NCBI RefSeq assembly: GCF_004345705.1
Contig: NZ_SLWV01000014.1
Span: 1-64,000 of the forward strand
From: Marinisporobacter balticus
GTDB lineage: Bacteria; Bacillota; Clostridia; Peptostreptococcales; Thermotaleaceae
Direction of reading: 5' to 3'
Length of the DNA stretch: 64,000 nt
Below, piece after piece: positions 33,928 to 41,461 of this stretch. The notes beneath the pieces were generated by a model, which ran no database searches, was not told where the DNA came from, and saw only the letters and a list, made by a program, of their open reading frames with translations. The position numbers and the translations under genes are program-made. How positions within the stretch are numbered: position 1 is the first letter of the stretch; each line of letters begins with the position of its first letter.

Positions 33928-34947
33928 ATGATAAAGTTTGCAATAGAAAAGCTTATAAAAAACAAAAACCTTACAGAGCATGAGATGATAGAGACGATGA
34001 ACATGATTATGGAGGGGAAAGCAACCTCATCACAAATAGGCAGTTTTTTGACAGCACTTCGAATGAAAGGTGAAACAATAGAGGAGATTGTTGGTGCTGC
34101 TAAGGTCATGATTGATAAGGCTTATAAAATCAATACAAATACAGAGTATACAATAGATACATGTGGAACAGGTGGAGATGGCGGAAATACATTTAATGTT
34201 TCAACAGTAGTAGCGTTTGTTGCAGCAGGGGCAGGAGTTAGTGTACTGAAGCATGGAAATCGAAGTGTTTCAAGTAAATGTGGTAGTGCGGATGTTTTAG
34301 AAAATTTAGGGGTAAATATTGATCTTAATCCGAAAGAGGTAAAAAAATGTGCAGATGAACTAAATATAGGCTTTATGTTTGCACCAAATTTTCACAAGGC
34401 TATGAAGCATGCAATAGGGCCAAGAAAAGAGCTAGGAATTAGAACGATATTTAATATCCTTGGCCCATTAACAAATCCAGCAAGGGCTAAGGGCCAGGTC
34501 CTTGGTGTATTTGATGAGAAACTAACCATTGTACTAGCAAGAGTATTAAAAGAATTAGGTATTGAGAGAGCGATGGTTGTACATGGATTAGATGGTTTGG
34601 ATGAGATCACAATTACTACAAGAACAAAGGTAAGTGAATTAAAAAATGGGGAAATAAGAAACTATTATGTAGATCCAACAGATTTTCATATACCATTGGC
34701 TAGCAGTGAAGAAATTGCAGGAGGAGAACCAAAAGAGAATGCAGAGATTCTATTAAATGTACTAAAAGGAGAAAGTGGATCAAAGAGAAATATGGTATTA
34801 CTAAATGCAGCAGCAGCCATATATGTTGGAAAGAAAGCAGATTCTTTAGAAGAAGGATTAATTAAGGCAACAGAAGTTATAGATAAAGGGCTTGCTTTAG
34901 AAAAATTAAATCAATTAGTAAAGCTTAGTCAGGGGATGAGACAATGA
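33928..34947 (+). CDS. trpD: Anthranilate phosphoribosyltransferase
   Basis: Adds phosphoribose from PRPP to anthranilate, 339 residues. The PRPP site DTCGTGGDGGNTFNVST lies near residue 74-90, with KHGNRSVSSKCGSADVLENLG after it and the NILGPLTNPA block (about 180). Helical N-terminal domain begins AIEKLIKNKNLTEHEM. Ribosome site AGGGGAGG, 15 bases after trpG. It overlaps trpC by four bases (ATGA). Confidence 0.97.
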   Translation: MIKFAIEKLIKNKNLTEHEMIETMNMIMEGKATSSQIGSFLTALRMKGETIEEIVGAAKVMIDKAYKINTNTEYTIDTCGTGGDGGNTFNVSTVVAFVAAGAGVSVLKHGNRSVSSKCGSADVLENLGVNIDLNPKEVKKCADELNIGFMFAPNFHKAMKHAIGPRKELGIRTIFNILGPLTNPARAKGQVLGVFDEKLTIVLARVLKELGIERAMVVHGLDGLDEITITTRTKVSELKNGEIRNYYVDPTDFHIPLASSEEIAGGEPKENAEILLNVLKGESGSKRNMVLLNAAAAIYVGKKADSLEEGLIKATEVIDKGLALEKLNQLVKLSQGMRQ

Positions 34948-35729
34948 TTTTAGATAGAATCGTAAATTATAAAAGGAAAAAAGTAGAAGAAGAAAAGATA
35001 TATATCCCTATGGCCTTTATTATGGATCAAATAGAATTATCTGATGAAACAAGAGATTTTAAGAAAGCGATAAAAGGAAATAAGCAACTCAGTATTATTG
35101 CTGAAGTAAAAAAGGCATCTCCTTCTAAGGGCATTATAAAAGAAAAGTTTGATCCATTTGAGATTGCAAGAATTTATGACGAAAATAAGGTTGACGCGAT
35201 ATCGATACTTACAGAGGAAAAATTTTTCCAAGGTAAAAATGAATATTTAAAAGAGGTAAGAAGACAAATAGATACCCCTATATTAAGAAAGGATTTTATT
35301 ATTGATCCTTACCAAATCTATCAATCTAAGGCATTAGGAGCAGATGCGATTCTCTTGATTACAGCTATTTTATCAAAAGATGAATTGATTGATTTTCAAG
35401 ATATAGCAAACAAGATAGGACTACAGTGTTTAGTAGAAGTTCATAATCAATTGGAATTATCGGTAGTGTTAGATACACAAGCAGAAATTATTGGTATTAA
35501 TAATAGAAATTTAAAGTCCTTTGAAACAAGGATTGAAACAACACAAAACCTTATAAAACATATCCCAAAATCTAAGACAATCATTAGTGAAAGTGGTATT
35601 AATACAAAAAAAGATATGGATTTTCTTAAAAATTTAGGGGTAGATGGTGTACTTATAGGAGAAAGTCTAATGAGAGCAAAATCTATCGATGAAAAGTTAA
35701 GAGAGCTTAGGGGGAATTCTATTGGCTAA
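34944..35729 (+). CDS. trpC: Indole-3-glycerol-phosphate synthase
   Basis: Closes the indole ring from carboxyphenylamino-deoxyribulose phosphate, 261 residues forming a TIM barrel. Motifs are IIAEVKKASPSKG (catalytic Lys), SILTEEKFFQG, PILRKDFIIDPYQIY, LGADAILLI, and the phosphate site ISESGINTKKD with GVLIGESLM. The start overlaps the trpD stop (ATGA); the end overlaps trpF by eight bases. Confidence 0.97.
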   Translation: MILDRIVNYKRKKVEEEKIYIPMAFIMDQIELSDETRDFKKAIKGNKQLSIIAEVKKASPSKGIIKEKFDPFEIARIYDENKVDAISILTEEKFFQGKNEYLKEVRRQIDTPILRKDFIIDPYQIYQSKALGADAILLITAILSKDELIDFQDIANKIGLQCLVEVHNQLELSVVLDTQAEIIGINNRNLKSFETRIETTQNLIKHIPKSKTIISESGINTKKDMDFLKNLGVDGVLIGESLMRAKSIDEKLRELRGNSIG

Positions 35730-36333
35730 GATAAAGATTTGTGGCTTAAAAAGAGAAGAAGATATCTTATATGCCAATGCGCTAAAACCAGACTATGTGG
35801 GGTTTGTATTTGCAAAGAGTACGAGACAGATTGATATGGATACAGCAAAAGAATTAATAAGTAAATTAGATAAAAGTATAAAAACAGTAGGCGTATTTTT
35901 AAATCATTCTGTTTACGAAGTCAATAAAATTGAAAAGTTTTGTAATTTAGATATACTTCAGTTTCATGGAGAAGAGCCTCCAGAATTTTGCCATTCTTAT
36001 GAAAAAGAAGTATGGAAGGCATTTAGAATAAAAGATGAAAATAGTTTAAAGGCATTAGAAGCATACAAAATAGATGGATGTTTATTAGATACGTTTGTAA
36101 AAGGAGCACATGGTGGAACTGGAAAAATTTTTAACTGGGAAATGATTGCAAATATAAGTAAAAATAAATTCATTATATTAGCTGGAGGATTAACACCTGA
36201 TAATGTAGAGGATGCAATTAAAATTGTTAAACCGCAGATTGTAGATGTAAGTAGTGGTGTTGAAGTAGAGGGGACAAAGAACTTTGAAAAAATGAAAAAA
36301 TTGATTGAGAAGGTGAGGGGTTGTAATGAATAA
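35722..36333 (+). CDS. trpF: Phosphoribosylanthranilate isomerase
   Basis: Amadori isomerisation of phosphoribosylanthranilate, 203-residue TIM barrel. Catalytic Cys is in KIKICGLKREED at the N terminus, and the general acid Asp is in LLDTFVKGAHGGTGK. The phosphate site is FIILAGGLTPDNV plus VDVSSGVE. It uses a TTG start with GGGGGA upstream, inside the trpC coding end. The 3' end overlaps trpB by eight bases. Confidence 0.96.
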   Translation: MAKIKICGLKREEDILYANALKPDYVGFVFAKSTRQIDMDTAKELISKLDKSIKTVGVFLNHSVYEVNKIEKFCNLDILQFHGEEPPEFCHSYEKEVWKAFRIKDENSLKALEAYKIDGCLLDTFVKGAHGGTGKIFNWEMIANISKNKFIILAGGLTPDNVEDAIKIVKPQIVDVSSGVEVEGTKNFEKMKKLIEKVRGCNE

Positions 36334-37525
36334 TCAAAATATACCTAAAAGATTTGGGAGATTTGGTGGTCAATTTGTACCTGAGACGCTAATGAATGCG
36401 TTAATAGAGCTAGAGGAAGAATTTATTAAGATAAAGAATGATAAAAGCTTCAATGATAAATATAAATATTATGTGAAGGAATATTCGGGAAGACCTACAC
36501 CACTATATTATGCAGAGAATTTAACAAAGAAGCTTGGCGGGGGAAAGATTTATTTAAAGAGAGAAGATTTAAATCATACAGGAGCACATAAGATCAATAA
36601 TGTAATCGGCCAAGTGCTTCTTGCAAAGAGAATGGGAAAGAAGCGGATTATTGCAGAGACGGGCGCGGGACAACATGGTGTTGCAACGGCTACTATATGT
36701 GCTATGTTTGAATTAACCTGTGAAATTTATATGGGAGAAGAGGATATAGAAAGACAAGCATTAAATGTGTTTAAGATGAAAATGTTAGGCGCAAAGGTAA
36801 ATTCCGTATCATCCGGAACAGGAACACTAAAGGATGCTACAAATGAGGCGATAAGAGATTGGGTTACAAATGTAGAAGATACATTTTATGTAATAGGTTC
36901 GGTGGTAGGACCGCATCCTTATCCTACAATGGTAAGAGATTTTCAGAGAATTATTGGAGATGAAGTAAAGGAACAGATCATGCAAAAGGAAGGAAGGCAT
37001 CCAGATTATTTAATTGCTTGTGTAGGCGGCGGAAGTAATGCAATGGGATTGTTTTATCCATTTATTCAAGATGAAAAAATAAAGATCTATGGCGTTGAGG
37101 CAGGAGGACTTGGTGTGCATACAGATAAGCATGCGGCAACTATTACGAAGGGTTCTATAGGCGTGATTCACGGCATGATGACGTATCTACTTCAGGATGA
37201 ATATGGACAGATTATGCCCGTACACTCTATATCGGCAGGATTAGATTATCCAGGAATAGGGCCAGAACATGCTTATTACCATGCTAGTGGGAAGGTGAAT
37301 TATGTAGTCATTAATGATGATGAAGCGGTGAATGCATTTTCATATTTAACAAAAGTGGAAGGACTTATACCAGCCCTTGAAAGTGCACATGCTATTGCTT
37401 ATTTGATGAAGCTAGCACCTAACACAAATAAAGAGGACATTATCGTATTGAACTTATCGGGTAGGGGAGACAAGGATATGCATACCGTATCGAAGCTTAT
37501 AGGAGGGATTATGAATGAACAGTAG
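36326..37525 (+). CDS. trpB: Tryptophan synthase beta subunit
   Basis: PLP enzyme that condenses indole with serine, 399 residues, the usual length of TrpB1. The PLP lysine is in REDLNHTGAHKINNVIGQ (near residue 88), the glycine-rich phosphate loop is CVGGGSNAMG, and the cation and COMM-domain motifs (GRPTPLYYAENL, AGLDYPGIGPEH, LSGRGDKDM) are intact. It overlaps trpA, its partner, by 11 bases. Confidence 0.98.
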   Translation: MNNQNIPKRFGRFGGQFVPETLMNALIELEEEFIKIKNDKSFNDKYKYYVKEYSGRPTPLYYAENLTKKLGGGKIYLKREDLNHTGAHKINNVIGQVLLAKRMGKKRIIAETGAGQHGVATATICAMFELTCEIYMGEEDIERQALNVFKMKMLGAKVNSVSSGTGTLKDATNEAIRDWVTNVEDTFYVIGSVVGPHPYPTMVRDFQRIIGDEVKEQIMQKEGRHPDYLIACVGGGSNAMGLFYPFIQDEKIKIYGVEAGGLGVHTDKHAATITKGSIGVIHGMMTYLLQDEYGQIMPVHSISAGLDYPGIGPEHAYYHASGKVNYVVINDDEAVNAFSYLTKVEGLIPALESAHAIAYLMKLAPNTNKEDIIVLNLSGRGDKDMHTVSKLIGGIMNEQ

Positions 37526-38309
37526 AATAACAGAAAAATTTAGAGGACTAAAAGAAAAAAATAAAAAAGCACTGATAACATATATAACAAGTGGTGACCC
37601 TAATTTAGATACAACCCTGCGCTTAGTTCTTACAATGGAGAAGGCAGGGGCCGATATTATTGAACTTGGTATACCCTATTCAGATCCTCTAGCAGATGGA
37701 CCTATTATTCAAAATGCATCTGAAAGGGCTTTAAAGGCAGGGACAAATATTGATAATGTTTTTGATATGGTTTCAAAAGTAAGAGAAAAGACACAAATCC
37801 CTCTTGTATTTTTAGTTTATTTTAACTCTATTTTCCGATATGGAATTAAAAGGTTTTTGGAAAACTGCAAAAGTTGTGGTGTGGATGGATTGATTATTCC
37901 AGATCTTCCTTTAGAAGAAAGAAAAGAATTAACGGATAAGATGAAAGATTATCCTATAGACTTAATTCCTTTGGTTGCGCCTACATCAGAGAATCGTATA
38001 AAAGAAATTGTACAAGATGCAAAGGGGTTTGTTTATTGTATTTCATCAACAGGGGTAACCGGAACTAGAACATTTTTTAAAGAAAATTTATTAAACTTCA
38101 TGGATCAAGTAAAGAAATATACGAATGTTCCTTTAGCCATTGGATTTGGTATATCTAATGAAGAAGCAATAAAAAATTTAAAAGGAATATCTGATGGATT
38201 GATTGTTGGAAGTGCTATTATTAAAAAGATAGAAACGGGAATAAAAGAAGGTGATATTGAAGAACGTGTTTTTGATTTTGTAAGAAGATTGCATGAAGCA
38301 ATAGAATAG
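37515..38309 (+). CDS. trpA: Tryptophan synthase alpha subunit
   Basis: Cleaves indole-glycerol phosphate to indole, which is channelled to TrpB. The 264-residue barrel has the catalytic Glu in DIIELGIPYSDPLADGP and the catalytic Asp in GVDGLIIPDLPLEE, then the phosphate loop GFGISNEEAI and GSAII. Start has AGGAGGG upstream inside trpB. A terminator ends the operon 32 bases later. Confidence 0.97.
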   Translation: MNSRITEKFRGLKEKNKKALITYITSGDPNLDTTLRLVLTMEKAGADIIELGIPYSDPLADGPIIQNASERALKAGTNIDNVFDMVSKVREKTQIPLVFLVYFNSIFRYGIKRFLENCKSCGVDGLIIPDLPLEERKELTDKMKDYPIDLIPLVAPTSENRIKEIVQDAKGFVYCISSTGVTGTRTFFKENLLNFMDQVKKYTNVPLAIGFGISNEEAIKNLKGISDGLIVGSAIIKKIETGIKEGDIEERVFDFVRRLHEAIE

Positions 38310-38340
38310 AGTAGTAGGAATAAAGTGGCAAATATTAAAA

Positions 38341-38380
38341 ACAAATAATCATTCAAAAATATTTTGAATGATTATTTGTT
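38341..38380. terminator. trp operon terminator
   Basis: ACAAATAATCATTCAAAA and TTTTGAATGATTATTTGT are perfect 18-bp complements. It is A/T-rich and symmetric, so it can also end the convergent acetyltransferase gene. Confidence 0.85.
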
Positions 38381-38401
38381 CATTATGAAATAACAAAAGA
38401 A

Positions 38402-39031
38402 TTAGTCTACAGACTTATGATAGATTAAATCTGTATAAAGTGTGCCTTTATAGTCTTCGTATCTTAAACCAGAAAGGTTATATTTTTGTTTTTTTCTAAA
38501 AGAAAGAGATGCGAAATTAGGGGTAGGACTGATGATTGTTTCTGAAAAAATATGATTAATATTTTTTGACTTTAAGTCTTTTATCAAGCCTTCATATAGA
38601 ATGCTACCAATGCCATTACCTGTTAGATTAGCTAATATTGCTGTTTTATCTATAACTACAAAGTTATCTAATTTGGTTTTATCAAAATTTGGACGCCAAC
38701 AAATTTCTTCAATCCAATGAGGATTATATTTTAACCATTGTTCTTTCGTATAGGCCATTAAAAATCCAACAATTTGATTATTTTCTGCAATGTAAAAATG
38801 TTCAAGTTCAAGAAGCTTTTCCATAAAAAAATTTTGAAAATATTTTGGATTTGATGCGTAGTTATCCATTAAAAAACCGTCTTCAGACGTTTTGTTTTTT
38901 TTCCCCACAGAGCAAGCAATACTATATATGTGGGCTAAGTCATTCTTTGAGGCTCTCCTCGTATTAACTATGCTTAACTTTTTAATACGATTGCTTTTAG
39001 CTTGGGTTTTGTAAACATTTACTACATCCAT
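38402..39031 (-). CDS. GNAT-family acetyltransferase-like protein
   Basis: Predicted acyltransferase of 209 residues. The N-terminal half has VNTRRASKNDLAHIYSIACSVG (a common GNAT start) and HFYIAENNQIVGFLMAY (strands 3-4). The acetyl-CoA pyrophosphate loop is probably LTGNGIGSILYEGL (Q/RxxGxG/A-like: N-x-x-G-x-G) after FVVIDKTAIL. The 3' SLSFRKKQKYNLSG fits the final motif. Substrate is unknown. It faces the trp operon across a shared terminator. Ribosome site AGGAGGATG. Confidence 0.7.
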   Translation of the reverse strand: MDVVNVYKTQAKSNRIKKLSIVNTRRASKNDLAHIYSIACSVGKKNKTSEDGFLMDNYASNPKYFQNFFMEKLLELEHFYIAENNQIVGFLMAYTKEQWLKYNPHWIEEICWRPNFDKTKLDNFVVIDKTAILANLTGNGIGSILYEGLIKDLKSKNINHIFSETIISPTPNFASLSFRKKQKYNLSGLRYEDYKGTLYTDLIYHKSVD

Positions 39032-39075
39032 TTTACTTCATCCTCCTTTAAAATTGTATATAAACAAATAGTGAA

Positions 39076-39245
39076 AGGAAAATGTTTTTATCTCATTTTC
39101 CTCTTTCTACGCTTGCGAGGTTAGCTGACGGGTTAGGGTCGAAAGAAGATAACCCTTTTCAAAAGAAATTCACCCCAAAAAATTGGTTTCCCCGCTTCTT
39201 CCATGAAAGAATTCAGCGATATTACATGGAATATTTAAAAACTAT
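39076..39245 (+). repeat. Intergenic repeat, copy A
   Basis: The 740 bases between the acetyltransferase and the first aromatic leader hold two related non-coding units. Copy A begins with a 9-bp hairpin (AGGAAAATG/CATTTTCCT, 39076-39102), then GCTGACGGGTTAGG, TCGAAAGAAGAT, CTTTTCAAAAG and a final GAAAGAATT...ATATTACAT. A 61-codon frame crosses it but has no proper ribosome site. Confidence 0.5.
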
Positions 39246-39289
39246 AAAAGAAAAATTTAAGACATAGGTAGATAGTTTAGATAGAAATT

Positions 39290-39470
39290 TATCATTTTTT
39301 AGAAAATGATAGAATAAGAAAATAAACTAGCAATGTGATGCTAGAGATTAGGTATCAATTTCTTTGTTCCTGTTTATGGCTTCAGGTGATGCGTTAGGAT
39401 CAAAAGAAGATGATAATTCTCAAAAGGAGATCAAATTCGAAAGAATAGGTATTACATTTTTTATACAAAT
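39290..39470 (+). repeat. Intergenic repeat, copy B (shortened)
   Basis: Copy B starts with hairpins (ATCATTTT/AAAATGAT near 39291-39311 and CTAGCA/TGCTAG near 39327-39344). It then repeats the order of copy A: GGTGATGCGTTAGGATCAAA, AGAAGATGATAA, TCTCAAAAGGA, GAAAGAAT and ATTACAT. About 30 bases of copy A are missing in the middle. 39471-39695 is A/T-rich with nothing else visible. Confidence 0.5.
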
Positions 39471-39695
39471 ATGAAACATTACAAATTGTAATGTATAAGC
39501 GATAAGTAAAAATCTATTTATAGTATAGCATAGAATATTAAAAAATGCAAATATTCAGAAAATTTTAGTGAGCCATAAAATTATGGAGAGAATTAAATGC
39601 GTTCTAGTATTTTTACTTGTATAAATATGCCGAACAACCCTATGATTTAAATATAAGTATGATTACACTAAAAATTTGAAAAAATAAAAATTTTA

Positions 39696-39723
39696 TTGAC
39701 ATTTGAATTTTTTCTGATATAAT
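39696..39723 (+). promoter_or_regulatory. Promoter of aromatic leader 1
   Basis: TTGACA (39696-39701), 16-base spacer, TATAAT (39718-39723) with TG in the extended -10 position. RNA would start about 40 bases before the leader ORF. Confidence 0.85.
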
Positions 39724-39770
39724 TTCAAACAATAAACAAATAATAACATAATATTTTGGAGGCGAATAAA

Positions 39771-39932
39771 ATGGATCAACTTATTAGAAAGGGAAATGTA
39801 GAACAATTTAATTATTTTAGTGTTTACTTTATCTGGGGCTATTTTTATTTTAGCGCTAGCTATTGGTTCTACAAAAAAATAAAAAATTTCTATTCTAATG
39901 AGCGATTTCAAGATTTATATATTTCTGTATAA
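39771..39932 (+). CDS. Aromatic-rich leader peptide 1 (attenuation control)
   Basis: A 53-codon ORF with a strong GGAGGCG ribosome site. It contains 8 Phe, 8 Tyr and 2 Trp, 16 of them between codons 13 and 41, for example FNYFSVYFIWGYFYFS and SYWFYKK. Such concentration of the end products of the pathway is the hallmark of an attenuation leader peptide. A hairpin and a terminator follow, then a DAHP synthase gene. The peptide is near-identical in plan to the second leader at 41195, sharing the same start (LIRK.NVEQFN) and end (LYISV). A stable function of the peptide itself is not excluded, as 53 residues is long for a leader. Confidence 0.75.
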   Translation: MDQLIRKGNVEQFNYFSVYFIWGYFYFSASYWFYKKIKNFYSNERFQDLYISV

Positions 39933-39940
39933 GAGGCTAG

Positions 39941-40010
39941 GTATACTATAAATGGATAGTATACGTTTCGTTTATACAAGGAAGACTCATTAGGTGGGTC
40001 TTCTTTTTTT
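39941..40010 (+). terminator. Attenuator 1: pause-like hairpin plus terminator
   Basis: Eight bases after the leader stop, GTATACTAT (39941-39949) pairs with ATAGTATAC (39956-39964). Then GAAGACTCAT (39981-39990) pairs with GTGGGTCTTC (39994-40003, two G-T pairs), followed by seven T. The terminator ends 25 bases before the DAHP synthase ATG. CTCATTAG (39986-39993) in the terminator is exactly complementary to CTAATGAG (39895-39902) in the leader ORF, offering an antiterminator. Confidence 0.8.
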
Positions 40011-40035
40011 ATATAAAAAATTAGGAGGGGTATAA

Positions 40036-41049
40036 ATGGTTATTGTAATGAGACCAAACACACAAAAGAAAGAAATAGAAAAAATAAGAAGAAAAATGGA
40101 AAGTTTAGGATGTTCTATTCATGCGTCTCAAGGGGAAAGTTTTTATTTATTAGGTTTAGTAGGAGACACCAGTAAAATTGATCCTGATCAAATAAAAGCC
40201 AATAGAAATGTAGAAAAATTAATATTTGTACAAGAGCCTTATAAAAAAGTAAATAGACTTTTTCAACCATTAGATTCTGTTATATCGGTTAGAGATCAAA
40301 GTGTTGGAGGGAAAAAACTAGCAATAATGGCAGGACCATGTTCTGTAGAAAGTGAAGAACAGATTATAACGATTGCAGAGCAAATTAAAGAGTCAGGAGC
40401 TAGTTTCTTAAGAGGTGGGGCATTTAAGCCAAGAACATCCCCCTATAGTTTTCAAGGATTAAAAGAAGATGGTCTTGAATTATTAAAATTAGCAAGAGAA
40501 AAGACAGGGCTACCTATTGTTACAGAACTTATGTCAGCAGAATATGTTGAAAAGTTTGTAGAAGATGTGGATGTTATTCAAATTGGCGCAAGAAACATGC
40601 AAAATTTTGATTTGCTAAAAGAGGTGGGAAAAACAAACATCCCTATACTACTTAAGAGAGGGATGTCTGCTACAATAGAAGAACTATTAATGGCTGCAGA
40701 ATATATCATGTCAGAAGGAAATGAAAAGGTAATACTTTGTGAACGCGGGGTAAGAACTTTTGAACAATATACAAGAAATACACTAGATTTAAGTGCAATA
40801 CCTGTAATAAAGAAATTGAGCCATCTACCAGTAATTGTCGATCCAAGCCATGCAGGTGGATTATGGTGGTTAGTAGAACCTCTTGCAAAAGCTGCAATTG
40901 CAGTGGGTGCTGATGGATTAATGATAGAAGTACACAATGACCCTGCAAATGCCAAATGCGATGGACAACAATCGATCACACCGGAGAGATTTAAGTCACT
41001 CATGGATACCTTAAAAGCAATCGCAAATATTGAGAACAGAGAGCTATAG
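40036..41049 (+). CDS. aroF: DAHP synthase, type I-beta with N-terminal ferredoxin-like domain (copy 1)
   Basis: 3-deoxy-D-arabino-heptulosonate-7-phosphate synthase, first step of aromatic synthesis from PEP and erythrose-4-phosphate. The 337 residues comprise a ferredoxin-like regulatory domain (about 1-70, VIVMRPNTQKKEIEKI), which in Thermotoga mediates Phe/Tyr inhibition, and a KDPS/DAHPS barrel (about 95-335). Barrel motifs are MAGPCSVESEEQI, LRGGAFKPRTSPYSFQG, QIGARNMQNFDLL, LLKRGMSAT, ILCERGVRTFE and VDPSHAGG. It has its own promoter, leader and terminator, then a near-copy module follows in tandem. The annotated start has TAGGAGGGG. Confidence 0.96.
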   Translation: MVIVMRPNTQKKEIEKIRRKMESLGCSIHASQGESFYLLGLVGDTSKIDPDQIKANRNVEKLIFVQEPYKKVNRLFQPLDSVISVRDQSVGGKKLAIMAGPCSVESEEQIITIAEQIKESGASFLRGGAFKPRTSPYSFQGLKEDGLELLKLAREKTGLPIVTELMSAEYVEKFVEDVDVIQIGARNMQNFDLLKEVGKTNIPILLKRGMSATIEELLMAAEYIMSEGNEKVILCERGVRTFEQYTRNTLDLSAIPVIKKLSHLPVIVDPSHAGGLWWLVEPLAKAAIAVGADGLMIEVHNDPANAKCDGQQSITPERFKSLMDTLKAIANIENREL

Positions 41050-41126
41050 TAGAATGATATAATGAAATGGGAATTTACAAAAAACTAATAAAGATTCAAA
41101 GAAAATTGTAAATATTCCATATTTGA

Positions 41127-41154
41127 TTGACATATGAAAATATTCTGATATAAT
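41127..41154 (+). promoter_or_regulatory. Promoter of aromatic leader 2
   Basis: TTGACA (41127-41132), 16-base spacer, TATAAT (41149-41154) with extended TG: the same arrangement as the promoter at 39696. Confidence 0.85.
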
Positions 41155-41194
41155 CGTATAAAATATATGATTAAAAAAATTGGAGGAAAAGAAG

Positions 41195-41356
41195 ATGAAC
41201 AAACTTATTAGAAAGGAAAATGTAGAACAATTTAATTTTTTTAGTTTTTACTTTAGCTGGGGCTATTTTTATTTTAGCGCAAGCACTTTGTTCTACAAAA
41301 AAATAAAAATTTTCTATTCTAATGAGGGGTTTCAAGGGCTATATATTTCTGTATAA
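41195..41356 (+). CDS. Aromatic-rich leader peptide 2 (attenuation control)
   Basis: Second 53-codon ORF, with TTGGAGGAAAAG upstream. It contains 10 Phe, 6 Tyr and 1 Trp; the dense part reads FNFFSFYFSWGYFYFS. Compared with leader 1, Tyr and Trp codons at positions 15, 31 and 32 are replaced by Phe, Thr and Leu, so this copy is shifted towards phenylalanine. The reading frame, length, start block and LYISV end are kept, which argues that the ORF is translated. Confidence 0.75.
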   Translation: MNKLIRKENVEQFNFFSFYFSWGYFYFSASTLFYKKIKIFYSNEGFQGLYISV

Positions 41357-41364
41357 GAGATTAG

Positions 41365-41428
41365 GTGTACTATAAAGTTATAGTATGCGTTTATACAAGG
41401 AAGACTCATTAGTTGAGTCTTCTTTTTT
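41365..41428 (+). terminator. Attenuator 2: hairpin plus terminator
   Basis: TACTATA (41368-41374) pairs with TATAGTA (41379-41385), with flanking G-C and G-T pairs. GAAGACTCA (41400-41408) pairs perfectly with TGAGTCTTC (41414-41422), followed by six T. CTCATTAG (41405-41412) is again complementary to CTAATGAG (41319-41326) in the leader ORF. The terminator ends 33 bases before the second DAHP synthase gene. Confidence 0.82.
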
Positions 41429-41461
41429 ATATAAAAGACAAAAAAACTAGGAGGAATAAAA

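Noticed and set aside
39082..39267. 61-codon plus-strand frame
   Set aside because: It crosses a hairpin and the intergenic repeat unit, its purine run is too close to the ATG, and the second repeat copy does not keep the frame.
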